A DNA stretch of 35,558 nucleotides from Alphaproteobacteria bacterium (GTDB lineage: Bacteria; Pseudomonadota; Alphaproteobacteria; Puniceispirillales; UBA1172), in NCBI GenBank assembly GCA_011522975.1, contig WTHX01000045.1, positions 1 to 35,558 of the forward strand, given 5' to 3'. Each line of letters begins with the position of its first letter. The first letter of the stretch is position 1. This document shows positions 24,411 to 32,235 of this stretch, in pieces. The notes under the pieces were generated by a model that was not told where the DNA came from, ran no database searches, and saw only the letters and a program-made list of their open reading frames with translations. The position numbers and the translations under genes were made by a program.

Positions 24411-25583
24411 TTATTCTTGAGGGGATGCTTCTTTATAAGGAGACCAGCCGCGCAATTCTTCGGCCTCACGGGCGATGGCGCGGCTTTCTCTTGCGGTAAA
24501 TTCCCTGATGGCGCGGGCGAAATCATCATGCATCATGACATGGGCGGAATAGGTTAAGGCCGGCTCATACCCGCGCTGAACTTTATGGAGGCCTTGGGCG
24601 CCCGCCTCCACAGTCTTGAGTCCCCGCGCGATGGCGAAATCAATCGCTTGGTAATAGCAGGTTTCAAAATGCAGGAAGGGGCGTTCATTGAGGCAGCCCC
24701 AATTGCGGCCGTAAAGCGTATCCGTGCCAATAAAATTAAGCGCGCCCGCGATCATATTGCCATTGTCTTCTGCCATGACCAGCAAGATTTGATCTGCCAT
24801 AGTGGTGCTGATTTGCTCAAAAAAACCGCGGGTTAAATAGGCCCCACCCCATTTTTTATCGATCGTTGAAAGATAAAATTGATAAAATTGATCCCAATGT
24901 TCAGGCTTTAAATCACCGCCTGTCAATTGGTGGAAAGTCAGGTCTGAAACCTCACGTCTTTCGCGGCGGATGGTCTTGCGTTTGCGTGATGCCATCAGCC
25001 CAAGGAAATCATCAAAACTTTCAAACCCTTGATTATGCCAATGGAATTGCAAGCCATGGCGGGAAATCCAGCGGTCAGACAATTGGGTGAGTTTTTCGGT
25101 CTCATCGCTGCTTAAAAACGTGATATGCAGGCTCGACAGCCCCATGGCTTCGGTCGCTCTGATCGCGCCATCGGCGAGGGCTGAAAAGGCAAGATCAGGA
25201 TTGGGGCTATCGATCAGCAAACGCTGACCCGGCACAGGGCTAAAGGGGATGGCGGATTGGCCTTTGGGGTAGTATTCACCGCCCGCCCGATGCCAGGCGT
25301 TGGCCCAAGAATGATCAAAGACATATTCGCCATAGGAATGGGATTTGACATAAAACGGCATGACGCCATGGATATGGCCCGCTGCATCAGCAAGGGACAG
25401 ATGACGCGGCATCCAGCCTTGATCAGCGGCGGCAGACCCGCTGTCTTCCATGGCTTTCAACAGCCCATGGGATTGCATTGGATTGGCACCGCCAGCACAG
25501 CGATCCCAGTCTTCGGGTGCAATCTCATTGATGCTTTCATGCAGAGTGATTTGCCATTTTTCAGGCGGTTGTTCTTGATCCAT
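24411..25583 (-). CDS. DUF482 / COG3146 GNAT-fold N-acyltransferase-like protein
   Basis: Conserved protein of unknown substrate, annotated in databases as putative peptidoglycan biosynthesis or N-acyltransferase because of a double-GNAT, FemAB-like fold. Recognised from NPMQSHGLLKAMEDSGS, PFYVKSHSYGEYVFDHSWANAWHRAGGEYYPKGQSAIPFSPVPGQRLL, SRKRKTIRRERREV, and the C-terminal FETCYYQAIDFAIARGLKTVEAGAQGLHKVQRGYEP. The 390 residues are typical. There is no signal peptide or membrane span. It lies next to clpA and a ridA-like gene. That neighbourhood recurs in alphaproteobacteria but does not reveal the reaction. Separated from ridA by a 98-bp gap holding a long hairpin. Confidence 0.85.
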   Translation of the reverse strand: MDQEQPPEKWQITLHESINEIAPEDWDRCAGGANPMQSHGLLKAMEDSGSAAADQGWMPRHLSLADAAGHIHGVMPFYVKSHSYGEYVFDHSWANAWHRAGGEYYPKGQSAIPFSPVPGQRLLIDSPNPDLAFSALADGAIRATEAMGLSSLHITFLSSDETEKLTQLSDRWISRHGLQFHWHNQGFESFDDFLGLMASRKRKTIRRERREVSDLTFHQLTGGDLKPEHWDQFYQFYLSTIDKKWGGAYLTRGFFEQISTTMADQILLVMAEDNGNMIAGALNFIGTDTLYGRNWGCLNERPFLHFETCYYQAIDFAIARGLKTVEAGAQGLHKVQRGYEPALTYSAHVMMHDDFARAIREFTARESRAIAREAEELRGWSPYKEASPQE

Positions 25584-25622
25584 AGTGATGACTTAACCCG
25601 ACATGGTGTGACGACAAGTCTT

Positions 25623-25673
25623 CCCCTTCTGGCGCGACAAAAAAGCCAATTCAGATTTGCGCGCAAGAAGGGG
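25623..25673 (-). repeat. long imperfect hairpin between ridA-like gene and DUF482 gene
   Basis: CCCCTTCT-G-GCGCG pairs with CGCGC-A-AGAAGGGG: 13 pairs around one mismatch, with a 23-base loop containing an A-run on the plus strand. It starts 8 bases past the ridA-like stop. No U-run follows the stem on the minus strand, so it is better read as an intercistronic stem (processing, stability or partial termination) than as a classic terminator. Confidence 0.5.
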
Positions 25674-25681
25674 GGTATGGA

Positions 25682-26149
25682 TTAAATTTCGAACATGCCT
25701 TCGATTTCAACAACACAACCCAAGGGCAACGCGCTGACACCAACGGCAAAGCGGGCATGCTGACCGGCTTCACCAAAGACATCAGCCATCAGGTTTGATG
25801 CCGCGTTAATGACTTGTGGTTGCGCGGTAAAGTCAGGCTGGCTGGCAACAAAGCCGCCCAATTTAACCACACGCTTGACCTTATCCAGATCACCGCCGCA
25901 AGCAGATTTCAATTGCGCCAGAAGGTTAATGGCACATTTGCGGGCTTCGGCCTCGGCATGGTCTTGGGTGACAGTTCCATCACCAACCGTGCCAGTGATC
26001 GCCAATTGGCCATTTTCCATGGGGATTTGCCCTGAGATGATCACCAGATTGCCCGTGATGACAAAAGGCAAATAATTGGCCGCAGGGGCAGGGGCGTCAG
26101 GCAGGGTGATGCCCAATTCAGCGAGGCGCGCGTCGATTGTTCCAGCCAT
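25682..26149 (-). CDS. RidA family protein (YjgF/YER057c/UK114)
   Basis: Trimeric enamine/imine deaminase fold. Canonical RidA hydrolyses reactive 2-aminoacrylate from PLP enzymes, but many paralogues have other roles. The 155 residues belong to the longer RidA subfamily with an N-terminal extension (TIDARLAELGITLPDAPAPAANYLPFV). The C-terminal HARFAVGVSALPLGCVVEIEGMFEI keeps the Arg needed for carboxylate binding in active members. An AGGAGATCATC ribosome site precedes the ATG. It is followed by the DUF482 gene on the same strand and separated from nrdJ upstream by a terminator. Confidence 0.9.
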   Translation of the reverse strand: MAGTIDARLAELGITLPDAPAPAANYLPFVITGNLVIISGQIPMENGQLAITGTVGDGTVTQDHAEAEARKCAINLLAQLKSACGGDLDKVKRVVKLGGFVASQPDFTAQPQVINAASNLMADVFGEAGQHARFAVGVSALPLGCVVEIEGMFEI

Positions 26150-26188
26150 GATGATCTCCTATTTCGTTTGTTTATATCGGTGGCAAAT

Positions 26189-26216
26189 AAAAGGGCGGGA
26201 TAAATCCCACCCTTTT
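26189..26216 (-). terminator. rho-independent terminator of nrdJ
   Basis: AAAAGGG-C-GGGA-TAAA-TCCC-A-CCCTTTT: 11 pairs around one C/A mismatch, flanked by A and T runs. On the minus strand it lies 33 bases past the nrdJ stop and ends in TTTTATTT. It also separates nrdJ from the ridA-like gene that follows on the same strand. Confidence 0.85.
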
Positions 26217-26248
26217 TCATTAAGTGTTGTTCGGTCTGGCGTCCAGTC

Positions 26249-29200
26249 TTAACTGCAGCCTGTGGTGGACCCGCAGGTGTTACACTTCAAGCAAGTGCCG
26301 TTGCGGACCAAGGTAAAGTTCCCACATTCGCTGCAGTTTTCACCTTCATAGCCCTGCATTTTGGCCTGCTGGACGCGGGTGGCGGTATCAACGCCGGTTG
26401 CGCCTTCAGCACTGCCGGTGGACATGCTGGTGCTGGCTGTGGTGGCGATAGAAGCGGTTGTTGCCACAGAAGCGGCTGGCCCGTCTTCTTCGGTTTCAGC
26501 CACCGCCGCATTGCCGCCGCCTGCGCTCCGCAACATGACGATATTGCGGTTGCGGACAAAGCCACTGCTGATCGGGGTTTCAGCCAATTCAGACTGACCT
26601 TCGCCTGTGCCGGTGGTGCCGTAATCCAGATCTTCTGGGTTGACGTGGCCCAAGTCACTGCGATCAAGGTAAGAGATCGCCAATTCACGGAAGATGTAAT
26701 CAAGGATCGAGGTTGACATCTTGATCATGTCATTGCCCTGCACCATGCCTTGCGGCTCAAACCGGGTGAAGGTGAAGGCTTCGACATATTCTTCCAGCGG
26801 CACGCCATATTGCAGGCCGATGGATACAGCAATCGCAAAATTGTTCATCAATGACCGGAAGGCCGCGCCTTCTTTATGCATATCGATGAACAACTCACCC
26901 AATTTGCCATCTTCATATTCGCCTGTACGGAGGTAGACCTTATGGCCGCCAACAACGGCCTTCTGGGTGTAACCTTTACGGCGATCTGGCAGTTTATGGC
27001 GGGTGGTGACAAAGCGTTCGACGATCTTTTCAACGATCTGGGTGGCCTGCGCTGCGGCTGGGGCTTCCATGATGTCTTCGACGTCATCCATATCTTCATC
27101 ATCAACCAGCGCGGCTGACAGCGGCTGAGACAGTTTTGAGCCATCACGGTAAAGCGCATTGGCTTTGATCCCAAGACGCCATGACAGCATATAAGCCTCA
27201 CCGCAATCTTCGACTGTGGCTGAGTTTGGCATATTGATGGTCTTTGAAATCGCGCCAGAGATAAACGGCTGGGCCGCGGCCATCATAGTGATATGGCTGT
27301 CGACGCTCAAGAAACGCTTGCCCAAACGACCGCAAGGGTTGGCACAATCAAACACGGGCAGATGCTCATCTTTCAGATGTGGCGCGCCTTCGAGGGTCAT
27401 GGCACCGCAAACATGGGTGTTGGCATGTTCAATTTCATCCTTGCTGAAGCCAAGAGCCGCCAGCATATCAAAATTGAAATCATTCAACTGCGCATCGGTG
27501 AAGCCCAATGTATCGCGGCAGAAATCATCACCAAGGCTGAACCGGTTAAACGCAAATTTGATATCGAAGGCGGATTCAAGCGCACCAGCCAATTTCGCCA
27601 ATGTTGCGTCATCAAAGCCTTTGTCTTTGAGGGCATTGATGCTGACAGACTGGCATTTTTCCAGACTGCCGTGACCAACCGCGTAACGGATGATGTCATC
27701 GATCTGATCTTGGCCATAGCCCATGTTTTCAAGGGCTTCTGGAACAACACGGTTGATGATCTTAAAGTAACCGCCACCGGCAAGTTTCTTGAACTTCACG
27801 ATCGCAAAGTCAGGCTCAATACCTGTGGTATCACAATCCATCACCAGACCAATCGTGCCTGTTGGCGCGATCACGGTTGATTGCGCGTTGCGGTAACCAT
27901 ATTGCTCACCGAGGCTGAGGGCTTTATCCCAAGCCGCCGCCGCTGCTTCTGGCAAGCGGGCATCCGGGCAATCAGATGCTTTTAATGGCACAGGCAAGAC
28001 AGACAAGTCTTCATAGCCACCAGCCTCACCATGGGCGGCGCGGCGGTGGTTACGGATGACCCGCAACATATGGCCAGCGTTTTCTTCATAGCGCGGGAAA
28101 GCACCCAATTCGCTGGCGATCTCCGCTGATGTGGCATAGGCAACACCAGTCATGATCGCGGTCAAGGACGCCCCAATGGCGCGGCCTTCATCACTGTCAT
28201 AGGAATGACCAGCCGCCATCAATAAGCCGCCGATATTGGCGTAACCAAGACCCAAGGTGCGGTAGTCATATGACCGTTGTGCAATTTCTTTTGATGGGAA
28301 TTGCGCCATCAAAACTGAAATTTCCAGGGTCAATGTCCAGAACCGGCACGCATGTTCATAGGCTTCGATATTAAATGACTTATCCGCATGACGGAACTGC
28401 ATCAGGTTCATTGATGCCAAGTTACACGCGGTGTCATCCAAGAACATATATTCAGAACATGGGTTGGATGCGTTGATGCGGCCGCCTTCTGGGCAGGTAT
28501 GCCATTCATTGATGGTGGTGTCATATTGCAGACCCGGGTCAGCACAAGCCCATGCGGCATAAGCGATCTTATCCCACAGGTCTTTGGCGTTGATGCGTTC
28601 GCTGACTTCACCATCGGTACGGCGGATCAATTCCCATTCGCTGTTATCCAGCACTTTTTGCAGATAATCATTGGTGACGCGGACAGAGTTGTTTGAGTTT
28701 TGACCAGAGACCGTCATATAGGCTTCTGAATCCCAATCCGTATCATAGGTTTTAAATTCGATTTCAGTGAAACCCTGTTCAGCAAATTGAATCACACGCT
28801 GAATGTAATTTTCAGGGATCATTGATTTGCGCGCCGCAATAATGGCTTTCTTCAGCCCTTTGTTGGTCTTGGCAGAATAGCGGTCTTGGGTGGCAACGCT
28901 TTCATCGGTGCAGGCCGCCATAACCGCGTTCATGTGGGTATGGGCTAGTTTTGAGCCCGCCACCAATGCCGCGACTTTCTGTTCTTCAACAACCTTCCAA
29001 TCGACATAATTGACGATATCAGGATGGTCGACATCAACCGTTACCATCTTGGCCGCACGGCGGGTGGTGCCGCCTGATTTGATCGCGCCCGCGGCACGGT
29101 CACCAATGCGAAGGAAACTCATCAGGCCAGAAGACTTGCCGCCACCTGCAAGCGGTTCAGTTTCACCGCGCAAGCGTGAGAAGTTTGTGCCTGTGCCTGA

Positions 29201-29884
29201 CCCATATTTAAACAGACGCGCTTCACGCACCCACAAATCCATAATGCCGCCTTCATTGACAAGGTCATCATCAATCGACTGAATGAAGCATGCATGCGGC
29301 TGTGGGTGTTCATAGGATGACTTTGAACGGGTCAGTTTGCCGGTTTCAAAATCGACATAGTAATGGCCTTGGCTGGCACCATCGATACCATATGCCCAAT
29401 GCAGGCCAGTGTTAAACCACTGCGGTGAGTTTGGCGCTGCCATCTGCATCGCCAGCATGTAACGCATTTCATCAAAGTACGCCTGGGCATCTTCTTCGGA
29501 TGAGAAATAGCCGCCTTTCCAGCCCCAATAAGTCCATGTGCCGGCCAAACGGTCATAAACCTGCTTGGCTGAAACCTCACCGGTATAGCGTTCGGCTTCG
29601 GGCAGATCTTTAAGCGCCTTTTCATCTGCCACTGACCGCCACAACCATGAAGGTACGGTGCTTTCTTCAACTTTTTTCAGGCGGGCAGGAACACCAGCCT
29701 TACGGAAATATTTCTGTGCGAGGATATCGGTCGCAACTTGCGAGAAATGATCGGGCACTTCAACGTTTTCGGCTTGGAAAACGATAGTGCCATCAGGATT
29801 ACGGATCTCACTCGTCGAATAGGTCCACCCCATGCTGTCATAAGGCGAGGTATTTGGCTTAGTAAAGTGGCGCTGTAGTTTCAT
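26249..29884 (-). CDS. nrdJ: adenosylcobalamin-dependent (class II) ribonucleotide reductase
   Basis: Makes deoxyribonucleotides using a thiyl radical generated from coenzyme B12, independent of oxygen. The 1211 residues are normal for the long alphaproteobacterial Nrd[23 protein letters not shown] holds the active-site Asn-Cys-Glu. [32 protein letters not shown] is the barrel-end motif. A low-complexity Ala/Thr/Ser linker precedes the C-terminal zinc-ribbon-like [31 protein letters not shown], which carries the cysteines for re-reduction. An AAAGGT ribosome site precedes the ATG. The upstream region has two NrdR-box-like sites and a CtrA-like site. No cobalamin riboswitch was seen. Confidence 0.97.
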   Translation of the reverse strand: MKLQRHFTKPNTSPYDSMGWTYSTSEIRNPDGTIVFQAENVEVPDHFSQVATDILAQKYFRKAGVPARLKKVEESTVPSWLWRSVADEKALKDLPEAERYTGEVSAKQVYDRLAGTWTYWGWKGGYFSSEEDAQAYFDEMRYMLAMQMAAPNSPQWFNTGLHWAYGIDGASQGHYYVDFETGKLTRSKSSYEHPQPHACFIQSIDDDLVNEGGIMDLWVREARLFKYGSGTGTNFSRLRGETEPLAGGGKSSGLMSFLRIGDRAAGAIKSGGTTRRAAKMVTVDVDHPDIVNYVDWKVVEEQKVAALVAGSKLAHTHMNAVMAACTDESVATQDRYSAKTNKGLKKAIIAARKSMIPENYIQRVIQFAEQGFTEIEFKTYDTDWDSEAYMTVSGQNSNNSVRVTNDYLQKVLDNSEWELIRRTDGEVSERINAKDLWDKIAYAAWACADPGLQYDTTINEWHTCPEGGRINASNPCSEYMFLDDTACNLASMNLMQFRHADKSFNIEAYEHACRFWTLTLEISVLMAQFPSKEIAQRSYDYRTLGLGYANIGGLLMAAGHSYDSDEGRAIGASLTAIMTGVAYATSAEIASELGAFPRYEENAGHMLRVIRNHRRAAHGEAGGYEDLSVLPVPLKASDCPDARLPEAAAAAWDKALSLGEQYGYRNAQSTVIAPTGTIGLVMDCDTTGIEPDFAIVKFKKLAGGGYFKIINRVVPEALENMGYGQDQIDDIIRYAVGHGSLEKCQSVSINALKDKGFDDATLAKLAGALESAFDIKFAFNRFSLGDDFCRDTLGFTDAQLNDFNFDMLAALGFSKDEIEHANTHVCGAMTLEGAPHLKDEHLPVFDCANPCGRLGKRFLSVDSHITMMAAAQPFISGAISKTINMPNSATVEDCGEAYMLSWRLGIKANALYRDGSKLSQPLSAALVDDEDMDDVEDIMEAPAAAQATQIVEKIVERFVTTRHKLPDRRKGYTQKAVVGGHKVYLRTGEYEDGKLGELFIDMHKEGAAFRSLMNNFAIAVSIGLQYGVPLEEYVEAFTFTRFEPQGMVQGNDMIKMSTSILDYIFRELAISYLDRSDLGHVNPEDLDYGTTGTGEGQSELAETPISSGFVRNRNIVMLRSAGGGNAAVAETEEDGPAASVATTASIATTASTSMSTGSAEGATGVDTATRVQQAKMQGYEGENCSECGNFTLVRNGTCLKCNTCGSTTGCS

Positions 29885-29945
29885 AAGGCATACCTTTGTT
29901 TTTTTTATAAAAGATCAATAATTTGAAGGTCGGCGACAGGCTAAA

Positions 29946-29960
29946 TTAACGTCTTATTAA
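29946..29960. promoter_or_regulatory. CtrA-like full site TTAAC-N6-TTAAC upstream of nrdJ
   Basis: TTAACGTCTTATTAA, followed by CC, matches the alphaproteobacterial CtrA consensus TTAA-N7-TTAAC exactly in both halves. It is 62-76 bases before the nrdJ ATG and overlaps the first NrdR-like box by three bases. Binding is inferred from the motif alone. Confidence 0.5.
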
Positions 29961-30004
29961 CCATATCTAGTGTTCAATGCCGTTTAGGCTACATGATATT
30001 GGGG
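29958..30004 (-). promoter_or_regulatory. tandem NrdR-box-like sites upstream of nrdJ
   Basis: On the minus strand ACACTAGATATGGTTA (29973-29958) matches the NrdR consensus acaCwAtATaTwGtgt at 12 of 16 positions. CCCCAATATCATGTAG (30004-29989) matches at 10 of 16, with 8 of 10 in the core. The cores are 31 bp apart, about three helical turns, the spacing known for paired NrdR boxes. A TTGAAC -35-like hexamer lies at 29977-29972. Confidence 0.65.
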
Positions 30005-30230
30005 GTCGTTGCCAAGCGCGAATATGGCGATTTGGTGGATTTTTTTTGATTTTTTCAGGTCTTTTTTTATTGACTTCAAAAAAGCCTTTTTATTTTAAGC
30101 CTTTCATTTAAGACGCTCATGAATCTGGCCTTTGGCTTCGCAATAACATTGCGTCACAAAAAGCCATGTTGTATGGATATACTCTAATGAGAATTAGTTT
30201 TCTGTTGGGATGAGTGAAGGGGATCTGTTG
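30005..30230. promoter_or_regulatory. rest of the nrdJ / NDUFA12 divergent intergenic region
   Basis: T-rich non-coding DNA that must hold the promoter of the NDUFA12-mlaD-DUF2155 unit. One clear structure is at 30134-30165: GGCTT-CGCAAT-AAC-ATTGCG-(TCACAAA)-AAGCC, 11 pairs with a 7-base bulge. A TATACT -10-like hexamer is at 30178-30183, without a well-spaced -35. No small gene was recognised. Confidence 0.35.
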
Positions 30231-30587
30231 ATGCAGTTCATTTCAAACATGATTATTGCGATGACGGCAAAACATGTCGGCACGGACCAATATGGCAATC
30301 GTTATTTTGAAGGCCGCAAGCCGCGCCGTGATGGCAGGCTCAAGCGCTTTGTCGTTTATGACGGCCAGCCCGAAGCCAGTAAAGTGCCGCCCGATTGGCA
30401 TGGATGGTTGCATCATACCGAAGAAACACCGCCACCTTCGGGCGGGTTTGCGCGGCGGGGATGGCAAAAAGACCATCTGCCGAATCTGACTGGAACTGTT
30501 TATGCCCATCGCCCTTCGGGCCATTTGCTGGCTGGTGGCAAACGCAAAAAAGCCACAGGTGATTATGAGGCTTGGAAGCCTGAATAA
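30231..30587 (+). CDS. NDUFA12 / 17.2 kDa-like accessory subunit of NADH:ubiquinone oxidoreductase
   Basis: Accessory subunit (B17.2 family) of respiratory complex I, found in mitochondria and alphaproteobacteria; coded away from the nuo operon as usual. The core is GTDQYGNRYFEGRKPRRDGRLKRFVVYDGQPEASKVPPDWHGWLHHTEETPPP, the family signature, followed by HLPNLTGTVYAHRPSGHLLAGGKRKKATGDYEAWKP. The track starts at 30210, but GAAGGGG inside that extension is the ribosome site for the ATG at 30231, giving 118 residues. Downstream mlaD is 37 bp away on the same strand. Confidence 0.9.
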   Translation: MQFISNMIIAMTAKHVGTDQYGNRYFEGRKPRRDGRLKRFVVYDGQPEASKVPPDWHGWLHHTEETPPPSGGFARRGWQKDHLPNLTGTVYAHRPSGHLLAGGKRKKATGDYEAWKPE

Positions 30588-30624
30588 TTCTTTTAATTTT
30601 CTGTTGGTCGAAGGAGAGTATTGA

Positions 30625-31074
30625 ATGTCACGCAACACCATTGAAACAGTTATGGGTGCCGTTGTTTTGATCGTGGCAGGCGTCTTTTTATGGATGGCCT
30701 ATGCGGTGACCAATATTCAATCTTCAGATGGCACGATGATTACGGCTGAATTTGGCGGTATCGGCGGGCTTAATGTCGGTGATGATGTGCGTATTTCTGG
30801 CATTAAGATCGGCAAAGTGACAGACACTAATCTGAACGCTCAAACCTTTGGCGCGACAGTGACCTTGTCAATTGACCCCAGCATCAGCCTGCCAGCCGAC
30901 AGCGCGGCACGCATCGCCGCGTCGTCTTTATTGGGCGGCAACCATGTTGAAATCTTACCCGGCTTTGAAGAAGACATGATCCCTTCAGGCGGGATGATTT
31001 ATGACACACGTGATCCTGTTAATCTGACAGACCTACTTGGCAAAGCGGTATTTTCCGGTGGCAGCGGCAGTTAA
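30625..31074 (+). CDS. mlaD: MCE domain protein, MlaD family (phospholipid transport)
   Basis: Substrate-binding MCE subunit of the Mla system that keeps outer-membrane lipid asymmetry. One N-terminal transmembrane segment (VMGAVVLIVAGVFLWMAYAV) anchors it in the inner membrane. The single MCE domain follows: TAEFGGIGGLNVGDDVRISGIKIGKVTDTNL...VTLSIDPSISLPADSAARIAASSLLGGNHVEILPG. The 149 residues are normal for the short alphaproteobacterial form. GAAGGAGAGTATTGA is the ribosome site. mlaE and mlaF are not here, which matches the split arrangement in related genomes. Its end overlaps the open frame of the next gene. Confidence 0.92.
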   Translation: MSRNTIETVMGAVVLIVAGVFLWMAYAVTNIQSSDGTMITAEFGGIGGLNVGDDVRISGIKIGKVTDTNLNAQTFGATVTLSIDPSISLPADSAARIAASSLLGGNHVEILPGFEEDMIPSGGMIYDTRDPVNLTDLLGKAVFSGGSGS

Positions 31075-31531
31075 TTTTTCACAACTCCATGTCAGAATTT
31101 TGACCGCAATCTCACATCGATTGAAGACGTTATTCCGCACGATATTAATAGCCAGCCTGATGGCGGTTTTCTTGCCCATCCCATTCAGCCCCATCTCGCT
31201 TGGTATGGCCGATGACCAATGGTTGCGCGGCCAGACGGCTGAATTGCAAGCCCTTGATAAAATTACCGCCCGCATTTCCACCCTCACCGCTGATGTCGGC
31301 ACGCCGTTTCGCTATGGCTCTTTGCAGATCGTGATTCACACTTGCACCTATCGGCCGCCGACCATGGCGCCTGAACATGCTGCATTGATGGAAATCCGTA
31401 ATATTGACCATTTGGGGCAGGTGGGTGATGCGCCTATTTTCCAAGGCTGGATGTTTGCGTCAAGCCCGGGGTTAAACGCCCTTGAACACCCGGTTTATGA
31501 TGTTTCGGTCGTGGCCTGTAAAAAAGACTGA
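31037..31531 (+). CDS. DUF2155 family exported protein
   Basis: Conserved alphaproteobacterial protein of unknown function. Recognised from TPFRYGSLQIVIHTCTYRPPTMAPEHAALMEI...IFQGWMFASSPGLNALEHPVYDVSVVACK, a core of about 90 residues with one central and one C-terminal Cys that could pair. A hydrophobic stretch (LKTLFRTILIASLMAVFLPIPFSPISLGMA) before DDQW looks like a signal peptide. The start is unsure. The coordinates use the longest frame, which opens with TTG inside mlaD; TTG at 31121, just before the signal peptide, is more plausible biologically. None has a good ribosome site. The 3' end overlaps the aat 3' end by 37 bp on the opposite strand. Confidence 0.8.
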   Translation: MAKRYFPVAAAVNFSQLHVRILTAISHRLKTLFRTILIASLMAVFLPIPFSPISLGMADDQWLRGQTAELQALDKITARISTLTADVGTPFRYGSLQIVIHTCTYRPPTMAPEHAALMEIRNIDHLGQVGDAPIFQGWMFASSPGLNALEHPVYDVSVVACKKD

Positions 31532-32163
31532 ACCATGGTGCTGTCATCATCATCAAGCGGCATACGGGCCTCTTGATCCAGGGCGTGTCCTAGCATGGAT
31601 TTAAACGCCTCTCTGTCTATTTCAAGAACGCCAAATTGTTCCAGATGGGGGTTGGTAAATTGCGTGTCCAGCAAAGTAAAACCGCCCGCTTTTAGTCGTG
31701 CCATCAAATGCACCAGTGCAATTTTAGACGCGTCCCGTGAACGGCTGAACATTGACTCGCCAAAAAACGCCCCCGCCAGCGCAACACCATATAGCCCACC
31801 GACCAATTCGCGCCCCTTTTCTTTTTCGTGCCAAACATCGATCGAATAGGCAAAGCCCAATTTATGAAGCGCGATATAAAGTTGCCTGATCTGCGGGTTA
31901 ATCCAACTGTCTTGGCGGGTTGCGGTGATCTCGCGACAGCCATCAATCACGCCTTCAAAATTTTGGTTGATGGTGACATGATAAGGCGCTTGCCGCACCC
32001 GCTTTTTTAAACTGCGGGGGATATGAACATCATCAAGGGGCAGGATGCCCCGCCATTCAGGATCAACAAAAAAGATGCGATCATCATCATGGGCCTCAGC
32101 CATGGGGAAGACCCCAAGGGCATAGGCTTTGATCAAGGTTTCAGGCGACATAGCATACATCAT
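31495..32163 (-). CDS. aat: leucyl/phenylalanyl-tRNA--protein transferase
   Basis: Adds Leu or Phe from aminoacyl-tRNA to proteins with N-terminal Lys or Arg, making them ClpS-ClpA substrates. The 222 residues carry the family marks: ALGVFPMAEAHDDDRIFFVDPEWRGILPLDDVHIPRSL, REITATRQDSWINPQI, LVGGLYGVALAGAFFGESMFSR, and TLLDTQFTNPHLEQFG. The ATGs at 32163, 32160 and 32151 all lie in one 40-base hairpin; MSPETLIKAYALGVFP from 32151 would be enough for function. No strong ribosome site. The gene follows accC on the same strand by 72 bp and meets DUF2155 tail to tail with overlap. Confidence 0.95.
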   Translation of the reverse strand: MMYAMSPETLIKAYALGVFPMAEAHDDDRIFFVDPEWRGILPLDDVHIPRSLKKRVRQAPYHVTINQNFEGVIDGCREITATRQDSWINPQIRQLYIALHKLGFAYSIDVWHEKEKGRELVGGLYGVALAGAFFGESMFSRSRDASKIALVHLMARLKAGGFTLLDTQFTNPHLEQFGVLEIDREAFKSMLGHALDQEARMPLDDDDSTMVQSFLQATTETS

Positions 32164-32180
32164 GCTATCTTGCCGCCTGA
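32141..32180 (-). promoter_or_regulatory. hairpin enclosing the aat translation start
   Basis: Outer stem TCAGGCG (32141-32147) with CGCCTGA (32174-32180), inner stem ATAGCA (32150-32155) with TGCTAT (32163-32168), 7-base loop. All candidate aat start codons are within it, so folded mRNA would hide the start. A translational control role is inferred. Confidence 0.5.
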
Positions 32181-32235
32181 TCCTGAAATGATCAATAAAC
32201 AGATTGTATAGGGTCAGATCACTTGACCAAAGATG

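Noticed and set aside
29885-30230. Possible cobalamin riboswitch before nrdJ
   Set aside because: A B12 riboswitch would be natural for a B12-dependent enzyme. I looked for the B12-box type core on the minus strand and saw none; NrdR-like boxes explain the region better.
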